Shown: positions 18,976-26,248 of the stretch, piece by piece
How positions within the stretch are numbered: position 1 is the stretch's first letter
Layout of the letters: each line of letters begins with the position of its first letter
Assembly: GCA_016710785.1 (NCBI GenBank)
Contig: JADJUE010000009.1
Coordinates: forward strand, 620,001 to 684,000
Reading direction: 5' to 3'
DNA length: 64,000 nucleotides
Source: Candidatus Epilinea brevis
GTDB taxonomy: Bacteria > Chloroflexota > Anaerolineae > Epilineales > Epilineaceae
Program-made: the position numbers and the translations under genes
The notes under the pieces: model-generated
Database searches by the model: none
What the model was told of the DNA's origin: nothing
What the model saw: the letters and a program-made list of their open reading frames with translations, nothing else

Positions 18976-20730
18976 CTATTCGGCCGCCGCCGGCCCATCC
19001 TGACGCCGTCCTGCCGCCCAGGCCCCCGCAAGGGCCAGGGCCAGGACGGCGCCGAGGATGACCACCACCCCGCCGCCGCCGCGACCGCCAGGCGCCGCCG
19101 GGGCGGCCGCTGGGTTGCCGCCGGCCGCCGAGGTTCCGGTTCCGGACCCGACCCCGGCCGCAGCGCTCGCCGTCGGCGCAGCGGTGGCGAGCGGTCGCGG
19201 CGTGGGGGTCGGCGAGGCCTCCGTGAGCAGCACCTGACCGCTCACCCCGAGGACCGGAGCGACCTCCGCCCCGCTGGTATCGGTGAGGCTGAGGACCCGG
19301 ATGAGGACCGGGATGCCGGTCCCTTCCGCACCGCGAAGCTGTCGGCCGAAGCTGACCAAGGTGGCCTCCAGACTGTCTTCGAAGCGGTCCAGATCCTCAA
19401 GCAGCACGTCGGTGGTCACCGCCGCCTCGCTGCGCAGCGAGGGTTCGGTGACCCGCTCCACCATGACGAGCAGCAGCGGCGAGAGGTCGTCGGGCAGACC
19501 GGCCTGGGCCAGGGCGTCGCCGATTGCCGGCGCTGCCGACGCATCGATGCCCGGCGCCAACAGCTGGTAGGCGGCGCTGAGCTCGCGGCCGACCGCGGCC
19601 AGGTCGCCCAGGCGCAGGGCGCGGCGCGCCGCGTCCAGGTTGGCCTTGAGCGCCGCCGGTGAGCCGGCGGGCAGGTAGTCGCGCGGGTCGAATTGGGTGC
19701 CGCGCAGGTTGAAGAGCAGGGTGGCGACCACGGTCGGTTCGCTAGGCCCCGTGGGCGCCTGGGGCATCCTGAGGGTCAGGACACCGGCGGCGTCATCACG
19801 ATCGGTCTCACCGCGCCCCATGGACCATTGCACGTCGACGAGCTGCAGCTGCTCCGGGCTCCAGCGCGCCTCCAGATGGAAGGAGCCCAGCCCGCCCGGC
19901 GGCAGCTGCTCCGCCTTGATGGGCATGGTCACGCTGCCGTCCGGCCCGGGGCTGGACAGGTACGCGCGCATGCGGGGCTGCCCGTCGGAGGCGGCCGGCG
20001 TGGCCGTCACCCGCACGGCGCCCATCAGCTCCAGCAGCCGGGTCAAGGCCCGACCGGCGTGGGCCCGGGCCTGCTCACCGGCCGCCTTGTCCTGATCCAG
20101 GGCGGCGACGAACAGGCGCATGGCGAAGACCCGCACGATGGCCACCTGCCGGCCGCCCTCGGCGCCGGTGGCATCCGCCAGCCCTGAGCCCTGGCTCTGG
20201 ACGGCCTCATACAGGCCCAGGGCTGCATTGCGCATCGGAATCCAGCGCCCGGCGCCCAGATGGCCCCCGATCTCCTGGAGCGCCTGCTGCCAGGCGGCAA
20301 CCTGCGCCTCATGCCCCGCGAAGCTGCCCAGGCCGCCGGTTCCCAAGGTCGCCAGGGCACGCATGATCTCCGCCGCCAACGACCGGACCCGAACGGCATC
20401 TTCGCTGCGCAGGGCCACATCCAGATCGTTGAGGCGCGCGTAGGCCGCGCCAAAGGCCTCCGCCGCGGGCTGGCCCAGGGCCGGCTCGAGGTCGGCCCGC
20501 GCGGCGTCCATCACATCCACGAGCTGGTTGTAGGCCGCGTCGGCCGCCTGCCATTCGGCGGCTTCGGCGGCCTCGGTCACGCGGTCCAGCGCAATGCCGC
20601 AAGCATAGATCCGCGGCGCGGCATCCGTGGCCGCCGTCACATCCTGCGCGGCGGCCGGACCGGCGGAGGGTCGGCCCATAGCCGCGGCGGCGACCAGCAG
20701 GAAGTGGGCAATCTTGCGCGATCGCGGCAT
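18976..20730 (-). CDS. Secreted cohesin-like protein with C-terminal membrane anchor
   Basis: 584 aa from ATG 20730; the upstream in-frame extension is not protein-like and would bury the signal peptide. A signal peptide is at ~1-28 (MPRSRKIAHFLLVAAAAMG, then AAAQDV). Residues ~30-240 are helical, Ala-rich repeats. Residues ~245-345 resemble a cohesin beta-sandwich (VTMPIKAEQLPPGGLGSFHL, WSPEQLQLVDV). A second helical region and a Pro/Thr/Ala-rich linker lead to a transmembrane helix ~20 residues long near the end (VVVILGAVLALALAGAW) and a short basic tail. No LPXTG is present. Probably a cell-surface scaffold. Confidence 0.75.
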   Translation of the reverse strand: MPRSRKIAHFLLVAAAAMGRPSAGPAAAQDVTAATDAAPRIYACGIALDRVTEAAEAAEWQAADAAYNQLVDVMDAARADLEPALGQPAAEAFGAAYARLNDLDVALRSEDAVRVRSLAAEIMRALATLGTGGLGSFAGHEAQVAAWQQALQEIGGHLGAGRWIPMRNAALGLYEAVQSQGSGLADATGAEGGRQVAIVRVFAMRLFVAALDQDKAAGEQARAHAGRALTRLLELMGAVRVTATPAASDGQPRMRAYLSSPGPDGSVTMPIKAEQLPPGGLGSFHLEARWSPEQLQLVDVQWSMGRGETDRDDAAGVLTLRMPQAPTGPSEPTVVATLLFNLRGTQFDPRDYLPAGSPAALKANLDAARRALRLGDLAAVGRELSAAYQLLAPGIDASAAPAIGDALAQAGLPDDLSPLLLVMVERVTEPSLRSEAAVTTDVLLEDLDRFEDSLEATLVSFGRQLRGAEGTGIPVLIRVLSLTDTSGAEVAPVLGVSGQVLLTEASPTPTPRPLATAAPTASAAAGVGSGTGTSAAGGNPAAAPAAPGGRGGGGVVVILGAVLALALAGAWAAGRRQDGPAAAE

Positions 20731-20805
20731 GGGGCCAACCTCGGGAGCGTCCCGAACAGTGTAGAAATCCCCACGCCGTCCAGGTAACCGACCGGCCAGG
20801 GCGCA

Positions 20806-20834
20806 TTGACCCTGCCGGAAAGGCCGATTATACT
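20806..20834 (+). promoter_or_regulatory. Strong sigma-70 promoter for the HTH regulator operon
   Basis: TTGACC (20806-20811), 17-base spacer, TATACT (20829-20834): five of six matches in both hexamers. It places transcription start near 20841, downstream of the GTG at 20837. Confidence 0.7.
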
Positions 20835-20887
20835 CGGTGGGATCGGTCGCGCCATTGCGGGCGGCCCGATGCATCGAGGAGGCAGCG

Positions 20888-21589
20888 CTGAGCGCCAGAG
20901 CGACGGTGCCGAGAACGGCTCATACTGAGCAGGGCTTGAACCAGCCGGACGCTGTCTGGCTGGGGCTACGCGCCGCCAGCCGTCAGCTGGGCGTGCACGA
21001 GAACACCTTGCGCCGCTGGGCGGACCAGGGCATGGTCCTCAGCCGTCGAACCGCCGGCGGCCACCGGCGCTTCCGGCCCGCCGACCTGCAGGTGTTGGCC
21101 CCGGTCGCCGGCGGCACGCCGCAGACCGAGGGCGCCGGCCTGCCGGTATGGCAACCGGAACGCCTGGGCGTCGAGCAGCGGGCGCAGCTGCGGGCCATGG
21201 GACAACGCCTGACCCAGCTGGTGCAGCGGTTCCTCTCCGAAGGTCCGGCGCCGACGCAGCTGCTCAGTGACGCCCGACAGATCGGCCGCGCCTATGCCAG
21301 CCGCGCCATCGGCACCGGCATGCCCTTGTCGGAGGCCGTCGCCGCCTTCCTCTTCTACCGTTCCCACTTGATCGCCACCCTGGGTACCGACCCCCGTTCG
21401 GGCAGTGAACGCTACGAGCGCTACGAGCGGGTGGTGGGCGCGGTGCTGGTGGGTCTGGCGCAAGGGTACGAATCTTGCTTCACCGTGGGAGGTCAAGGCC
21501 AGGCCGGCTTTCCGCCGCCTTTGACCTCCGAGGGTGGGTCGCCGCCCTCCAAACCGATTTCCGCAACCCCTATCAGGAGCGAACCGTGA
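20888..21589 (+). CDS. MerR/BldC-like HTH transcriptional regulator
   Basis: About 233 aa. A winged HTH of MerR/excisionase type (RQLGVHENTLRRWADQGMVL, then RTAGGHRRFRPADL) occupies the first ~90 residues. An all-helical C-terminal domain of ~110 residues follows and may be a sensor. The start is uncertain. GTG 20837 precedes the expected transcription start. A perfect GAGGAGG (20876-20882) points to CTG 20888. GTG 20906 is a further option. The gene lies divergent to the cohesin-like gene and is coupled to the next gene by a 4-base overlap, so it may regulate both. Confidence 0.75.
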   Translation: MSARATVPRTAHTEQGLNQPDAVWLGLRAASRQLGVHENTLRRWADQGMVLSRRTAGGHRRFRPADLQVLAPVAGGTPQTEGAGLPVWQPERLGVEQRAQLRAMGQRLTQLVQRFLSEGPAPTQLLSDARQIGRAYASRAIGTGMPLSEAVAAFLFYRSHLIATLGTDPRSGSERYERYERVVGAVLVGLAQGYESCFTVGGQGQAGFPPPLTSEGGSPPSKPISATPIRSEP

Positions 21590-22293
21590 CCGAGCAACCT
21601 CTTCCCGACTTCGACGGCGGCGAGCCGCGCGGTCTGCGCGGCGCTCTGGCCGGCGGCCTCAGCCCGCAAGCCATCGCGGCCTTGCTGCTCATCGCCGCCC
21701 TTTTGGCCGTCCTCTACCTGCTGCTGGGTGGCAGCGGCGACACGGCCGGCACGGCCAAGGTGACGGCCACACCCACGCGCGCCGCCGCGGCGGCCAGGGC
21801 CACCGGGGGTGCTTCCGCCGCGGTGAGCACGGTGGTGAACAGCGCCGGAACGCTGCCGACCGCGGCCGTGGCCACGGGCGCGGGAGCCTTGCCCACCACC
21901 TTGGCGGGCGTGGCCACCCAGTCCTTGACCCCGTCCAGCGGCGGCGTCAGCGGCGCTTCGAGCGGGGCCGCGGGCAGCGTCGCGACGCCGGCGACCGGCG
22001 CCATCGACCCCACGGCCCTGGCCGTGGGCGGCTTCGCCAAGGTGAGCGGCACGGATGGCGATGGTGCCCGGCTGCGCTTCGGCTTCGGGCTGGACACGGC
22101 CAGCATCCGCTGGGCCGTAGAAGGCGAATCGCTCAAGATCCTGGGCGGGCCGGAGCAGTCCGACGGCTACACCTGGTACCGGGTCCAGGACAACCTGGGC
22201 AACGTGGGCTGGGTGGCCTCCGACTTCCTGCGCGCCGCGGCGGGCGGCGCCTGGGCCCCACCGCTGGCCTCGCCTACCGTCGCCCCCAACTGA
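21586..22293 (+). CDS. Membrane-anchored SH3-domain protein
   Basis: 235 aa from GTG 21586, chosen because AGGAG lies 6 bases upstream and the codon overlaps the previous stop (GTGA). A cytoplasmic N-terminus of ~22 residues precedes one transmembrane helix (~27-47, AIAALLLIAALLAVLYLLLG). A Thr/Ala/Gly-rich linker (~50-145) and a bacterial SH3-like domain (~150-225, ending in GYTWYRVQDNLGNVGWVAS) follow. Such domains commonly bind cell-wall peptides, so an extracytoplasmic role is likely. The partner of the upstream regulator is unknown. Confidence 0.75.
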   Translation: MTEQPLPDFDGGEPRGLRGALAGGLSPQAIAALLLIAALLAVLYLLLGGSGDTAGTAKVTATPTRAAAAARATGGASAAVSTVVNSAGTLPTAAVATGAGALPTTLAGVATQSLTPSSGGVSGASSGAAGSVATPATGAIDPTALAVGGFAKVSGTDGDGARLRFGFGLDTASIRWAVEGESLKILGGPEQSDGYTWYRVQDNLGNVGWVASDFLRAAAGGAWAPPLASPTVAPN

Positions 22294-22298
22294 GCTTG

Positions 22299-23231
22299 AT
22301 GGCCGCCATCCATGTGCTGGTGGACGGCGGCGCGGCCTTGCCGCTGGGCGCCGCGGTCAGTTACGGTCTCACCCAGATCGCCCACCACGTTCAGGTCGGC
22401 GCGACGCGCTTCCATGCCGGAACCGCGGATCCCGCCGACCTGAACGCGGCCCTGGCCGATCCGCGGATGGCGGTGCTGCCGGCCGAATTCGCCGAACTCG
22501 GCGAGGGCTATGGCGCGGCGGTGGCCATGGGCGTCGCCGTCCTCTCGCTGCATGCCCCGGCCCGCCTGCGCGGGATGGGCGCGCAGGCGGCGGCGGCAGC
22601 GGCCGCGGCGGGACTTCCCCCGGAGCGCCTGGCCGTGCGCGTCCTTCCTCTGCTGGGCCCCGGACTGGGCATGCTTGCCCTGCACGCCGCCGAAGTGGCG
22701 CAGGACCCGATCCCATTGACCGAGCTGGCCGACGCCATCGCGGACCTGGCGGAACGCATGCGCTCGGAAACCGTGGCCATGGACGCTGATCGGTTGCTGG
22801 CCAAGGCGGCTGAGGCCGGCCTCAGGGTGATCGACCGCTCAGGCACTGTCGGCGACGAAGCGGGCTCGCCGACCTCAGACGCGGACGGTCCGCTCTGCTA
22901 CCGCCTGGGAGCGACCGCGGACGGAGATGCCCAGCTGGTCATCGTGGACCGCTGCCCCGACCTGAGCACCGCCATGCGCCAGCTGGCGGCGCGTGTTCTG
23001 GCAGACGGCCGCGGGAAGGCGGTGCACCTGGCGGCCGCCAGCGCCGGGGCCGAACCGGAGGTGGCCGCCCTGGCCACCTTCCTGGACGCCCAGCTGGGCC
23101 TGGCCGAAGCCTGGCTGGCCCCCGCTGACCCGCTGAGTGCCTGGTTGGGCGGGGCGGGCTCGTTTACGGTGGCGTGGTACGCGGAGGCCGGCCCCCCTCC
23201 CGACCTCCCCCCGCTGGGGGGAGGAGCCTGA
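22299..23231 (+). CDS. DegV-like protein (divergent, tentative)
   Basis: 310 aa. The order of elements resembles DegV fatty-acid-binding proteins: an N-terminal VLVDGGAALP in place of the TDS motif, an AVLPAEFAELGEGY segment in place of SQPS-GEF, and an Ala-rich helix. LGPGLGMLALHAAE corresponds to the second-domain start. Key DegV serines are missing, so lipid binding is doubtful. The last ~12 codons (PPPDLPPLGGG) come from a palindromic repeat, suggesting the ORF end was remodelled by its insertion. It follows the SH3 gene after 5 bases. Confidence 0.6.
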   Translation: MAAIHVLVDGGAALPLGAAVSYGLTQIAHHVQVGATRFHAGTADPADLNAALADPRMAVLPAEFAELGEGYGAAVAMGVAVLSLHAPARLRGMGAQAAAAAAAAGLPPERLAVRVLPLLGPGLGMLALHAAEVAQDPIPLTELADAIADLAERMRSETVAMDADRLLAKAAEAGLRVIDRSGTVGDEAGSPTSDADGPLCYRLGATADGDAQLVIVDRCPDLSTAMRQLAARVLADGRGKAVHLAAASAGAEPEVAALATFLDAQLGLAEAWLAPADPLSAWLGGAGSFTVAWYAEAGPPPDLPPLGGGA

Positions 23232-23264
23232 AACACCTCCCCCCGCTGGGGGGCGGAGCCTGAA
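23203..23264 (+). repeat. Tandem palindromic repeat (two 30-bp copies)
   Basis: Copies at 23203-23232 and 23235-23264 differ at one base. Each contains a C-run, GCT and a G-run; in the first copy CCTCCCCCC (23204-23212) pairs with GGGGGGAGG (23216-23224). The first copy overlaps the end of the upstream ORF. A terminator function is possible, but there is no T-tract. Confidence 0.8.
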
Positions 23265-23359
23265 CGCCGACTGCAGTGGCGCTCGTGGCGGGAACAGGAC
23301 AACCCATTGCAGGCCAGCCGCGGCGTGGCGGCAGAGCGATCCACATCGGAGGAGTCCCC

Positions 23360-25171
23360 ATGGAAGCGAGCCGACCCGTTCCCCTTCGCCGCGACGTAGC
23401 CATCGAGCATCGTTGGAACGCCGAGAGCGTCTTCCCCGATCTGGCCGCCTGGGAGGAAGCCGCCTCCACCCTGGCCGCGGACCTGGCCGGGATCGACGGC
23501 TACCGCGGGCGGCTGGCGGAAGGCCCCGGCATCCTGGCCGACTGGCTGACCCTGGAAGAAGGGTTGAAGCGCCGCCTGGGCAAGGTGATGGTCTATGCCA
23601 CCATGACCTATGCCTGCGACACCACCGATCCCCAGGGCGCCGCCCTCAGTGGCCGAGCGCGGGGGCTGGGCGGGCGCTTCGCGGCCGCCACGGCCTTCAC
23701 CGGGCCGGAGCTGCTGGCCATCGGCCGCCCCACCCTCGAGAACTGGATCCAGGTCGAGCCGCGCCTGGCCCACCTGGGCCACTTCGTCGACGACCTCTTT
23801 CGCCAGGCGGCCCATGTACGGTCGGCCGAGGTGGAGGAGGTGCTGGGGCTGGCCTCCGAGACCCTCTACGGCCTGTCGGGGCCGGCCGATACCCTGGCCA
23901 ACGCCGAGCTGCGCTTCGCGCCGGCGCAGGACGCGGAGGGCCGTGAACACCCGGTCAGCCAGGGCAACCTGGGCGCCTACCTGCGCAGCACGGATCGGAC
24001 CCTGCGCCGCACAGCCTACGAGAGCTACACCGATGCCTACCTGGGCTTCCAACGCAGCTTCGCCGCCAACCTCACCGGCGCCCTGCGTCGCGACGTCTTC
24101 CATGCCCGCGTCCGCCGCTATGACGACTCGCTCAGCGCCACCCTGGAGCGCGACCGGATCCCCGCGGCAGTCTTTCACAAGCTACTGGAGGTGTTCCAGC
24201 GCAACCTGCCTACCTGGCATCGCTACTGGGACCTGCGCCGCCGGGTCCTGGGTCTGAGCGAGGTCCAGCCCTTCGACGTCTGGGCGCCCCTGACGACGGA
24301 GACGGTGCACCTGCCCTACGAGCAGGCGGTGGACTGGATCTGCGAGGGGATGGCGCCCCTCGGACCGGATTACGTGAGCGCCATGCGCCGCGGCTGCCTG
24401 GAAGAACGCTGGGTGGACCGCTACCCCAACGTGGGCAAGCAGCAGGGAGCCTTCTCCGCCGGCCGCCGGGGCACCCTGCCCTTCATCAAGATGAGCTACC
24501 TGGATGACGTGGCCAGCATGAGCACCCTGGCCCACGAGCTGGGCCATTCCATGCATTCCCTCCTGACCTGGCGTAACCAGCCGCCCGCCTACACCGGCTA
24601 CACCATGTTCTGCGCCGAGACGGCCTCCAACTTCAACCAGGCCATGACCCGCGCCTACCTGCTGCGGCAAGACCTCGATCGCGGCGTTCGGATCGCCATC
24701 CTGGAGGAGGCGCTCTACAACCTGCACCGCTACCTCTTCATCATGCCCACCCTGGCGCGTTGGGAGCTGGACATGCACCAGCGCCTGGAGCGGGGCGAGC
24801 CGCTGACGGCCGACCGGATGAACGCGCGAATGGCGGAGCTCTTCGCGGAAGGCTACGGCAGCACGATGCAGTTCGACGCGGCGCGGGTGGGCATCACCTG
24901 GGCCACCTTCCAGCACATGTACATGAACTTCTACGTCTACACCTACGCCACTGGCATCGCCGCCGCCCACGGCCTGGCGCGCCGCGTCTCCGCCGGCCAG
25001 CCCGGTGCCGCCGAGGCCTACCTGGGCTTCCTGGGGTCCGGCTCCTCCGGCTACTCGCTGGACCTGCTGCGACAGGCGGGCGTGGACATGACCGAGGATG
25101 CACCGGTGGAGGAAGCCTTCGCCACCTTGGCCTCGTATGTCGATCAACTGGAGGAGCTGCTCGGACATTGA
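23360..25171 (+). CDS. pepF: Oligoendopeptidase F (M3 family zinc peptidase)
   Basis: 603 aa from ATG 23360, preceded by GGAGGAG. The zinc site is HELGHSMHS with H392, E393 and H396; the third ligand Glu lies ~25 residues later in FCAETASNF. The C-terminal signature GYGSTMQFDA...WATF and tyrosine-rich TYATG segment match the M3B/PepF family, and the length is typical. It degrades short cytoplasmic peptides. It is separated from the DegV-like gene by the tandem palindromes and is convergent with the island that follows. Confidence 0.94.
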   Translation: MEASRPVPLRRDVAIEHRWNAESVFPDLAAWEEAASTLAADLAGIDGYRGRLAEGPGILADWLTLEEGLKRRLGKVMVYATMTYACDTTDPQGAALSGRARGLGGRFAAATAFTGPELLAIGRPTLENWIQVEPRLAHLGHFVDDLFRQAAHVRSAEVEEVLGLASETLYGLSGPADTLANAELRFAPAQDAEGREHPVSQGNLGAYLRSTDRTLRRTAYESYTDAYLGFQRSFAANLTGALRRDVFHARVRRYDDSLSATLERDRIPAAVFHKLLEVFQRNLPTWHRYWDLRRRVLGLSEVQPFDVWAPLTTETVHLPYEQAVDWICEGMAPLGPDYVSAMRRGCLEERWVDRYPNVGKQQGAFSAGRRGTLPFIKMSYLDDVASMSTLAHELGHSMHSLLTWRNQPPAYTGYTMFCAETASNFNQAMTRAYLLRQDLDRGVRIAILEEALYNLHRYLFIMPTLARWELDMHQRLERGEPLTADRMNARMAELFAEGYGSTMQFDAARVGITWATFQHMYMNFYVYTYATGIAAAHGLARRVSAGQPGAAEAYLGFLGSGSSGYSLDLLRQAGVDMTEDAPVEEAFATLASYVDQLEELLGH

Positions 25172-25177
25172 GCTACC

Positions 25178-25567
25178 TGAGCCCAGCCGACGCAGCCCAC
25201 CGATGTCGACCACGGTGAGCATCGGACCTTGACCGTACGCCCAGACCAGTCGTTCGGCACCGGTCGGGATGAGCTTGCGATGCAGCCCAGCAATGGCTCC
25301 GGTGTCGTCGATGTAGACGAAAGCGTTGTAGAGGGTGCCCGTGGTGTTGCGCTCGGTGATCCCGAGGGCCACCCACACTCGGTCGGCCTCTGCCGCGTTG
25401 CGAACCCTGTCCAAGTGCGGACCGGGGATCTCGACGGCCTGATCCTGAAAGCAGGCGTACCACTCGGCATCGCTCCAGGGCTTCTGGCGCCAGAGCCAGT
25501 CGGGGTAGCCGGGCACGAAGGATTCCGGGAACACCACGAGCTGTGCGCCGTCGGCTCCTGCTCGCAA
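25178..25567 (-). pseudogene. Nitrilase-family gene fragment
   Basis: Reading the minus strand from 25567 down gives GAQLVVFPESFVPGYPDWLW, the catalytic-Glu block of a carbon-nitrogen hydrolase, then GPHLDRVRNAAEADRVWV, NTTGTLYNAFVYID and HRKLIPT with the catalytic Lys. Homology stops at about 25180, a few bases from the pepF stop, before the catalytic Cys. The N-terminal ~25-30 residues are also missing. Only the middle ~130 codons of a ~320-residue enzyme remain, so it cannot be active. The frame continues by chance antisense into pepF. Confidence 0.8.
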
Positions 25568-25756
25568 GCGGCGGTCTGCCGCTGATCTCCTGCTGTGTCC
25601 GGCGGGTCAGTCCGCCGCTGCGGCACTTGCGCCCGTCGGCCAACCCATGGCAACGGACGGCACGGCACCACGGACCTTCATCCACATTGGTTTCAGGATC
25701 TTGATGACCTCCGCCAGCTCCGTCCTGACGAAGGTCAAGATGAGGACGGGCCTCGT
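25568..25756. other. Non-coding gap beside the nitrilase relic
   Basis: No gene is recognised. On the minus strand this is where the missing nitrilase 5' end should be, but no frame continues the homology. Confidence 0.4.
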
Positions 25757-25948
25757 CTAAGGCTGCGCACCATGCCTAGGCCCGCTGTCCGCCTCGATGC
25801 GGTCCGCCAGACGCTCGACAGCCGTGACGAGGCGCCGGAACAGCAGGATCAGGTAGAAGATGATCGCAACGAATAGTAGGCGCGAGAACTGGGTCAGCAC
25901 TAGGTATGTAGGTAGGTCTTGGCCGAGAGGTTTCACGAAATCCACCAC
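25757..25948 (-). CDS. Small single-pass membrane protein (uncertain)
   Basis: 63 aa from GTG 25948. A hydrophobic helix (LLFVAIIFYLILLFRRLV, ~24-41) is followed by an amphipathic charged helix (VERLADRIE). Composition fits a real membrane peptide rather than a shadow. It overlaps the upstream small ORF by 16 bases in another frame, so the two may be one frameshifted gene. Not recognised. Confidence 0.4.
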   Translation of the reverse strand: MVDFVKPLGQDLPTYLVLTQFSRLLFVAIIFYLILLFRRLVTAVERLADRIEADSGPRHGAQP

Positions 25949-26181
25949 AGGTCGTGTGCGCTGCCCGCCGGACGCGGAGCACCGGTATCGAAGGGTAGCC
26001 GCGAGCAGACTCTCTGGCCAGCGGGATCGGAGACCGGGGAAGACCCTCGGGCTAGGGGCAAGGGCGTGTCTGTGGGCGGGCGTCGGAAGGTAGGCTCTTG
26101 GGCTTGGGCTGTCCCATGGCCGCAGGTTGCCAGCGCACAGGCCATCACTAGGGCAAAGGCCGGCAAGACGCGTTGGGACAA
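25933..26181 (-). CDS. Small exported protein (uncertain)
   Basis: 82 aa from TTG 26181, with GGGGAG upstream on the minus strand. A good signal peptide is visible (MSQRVLPAFALVMACALATC, then AQAQEP), followed by ~55 Pro/Arg-rich residues ending at DLWWIS. It begins ~70 bases after the LVIVD-repeat gene on the same strand. A +1 or -1 shift near 25940 would fuse it to the downstream membrane segment. Unrecognised. Confidence 0.4.
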   Translation of the reverse strand: MSQRVLPAFALVMACALATCGHGTAQAQEPTFRRPPTDTPLPLARGSSPVSDPAGQRVCSRLPFDTGAPRPAGSAHDLWWIS

Positions 26182-26248
26182 CGTGGCGCTCCCCGACGTG
26201 GGCGGGAGGGCAGGACCACGTCCGATGTGAATGCAGGCGATGGTGAGG

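Noticed and set aside
20869..20928. Upstream 19-codon ORF in the regulator leader
   Set aside because: It has no ribosome-binding site and overlaps the likely start region; chance occurrence is more likely.
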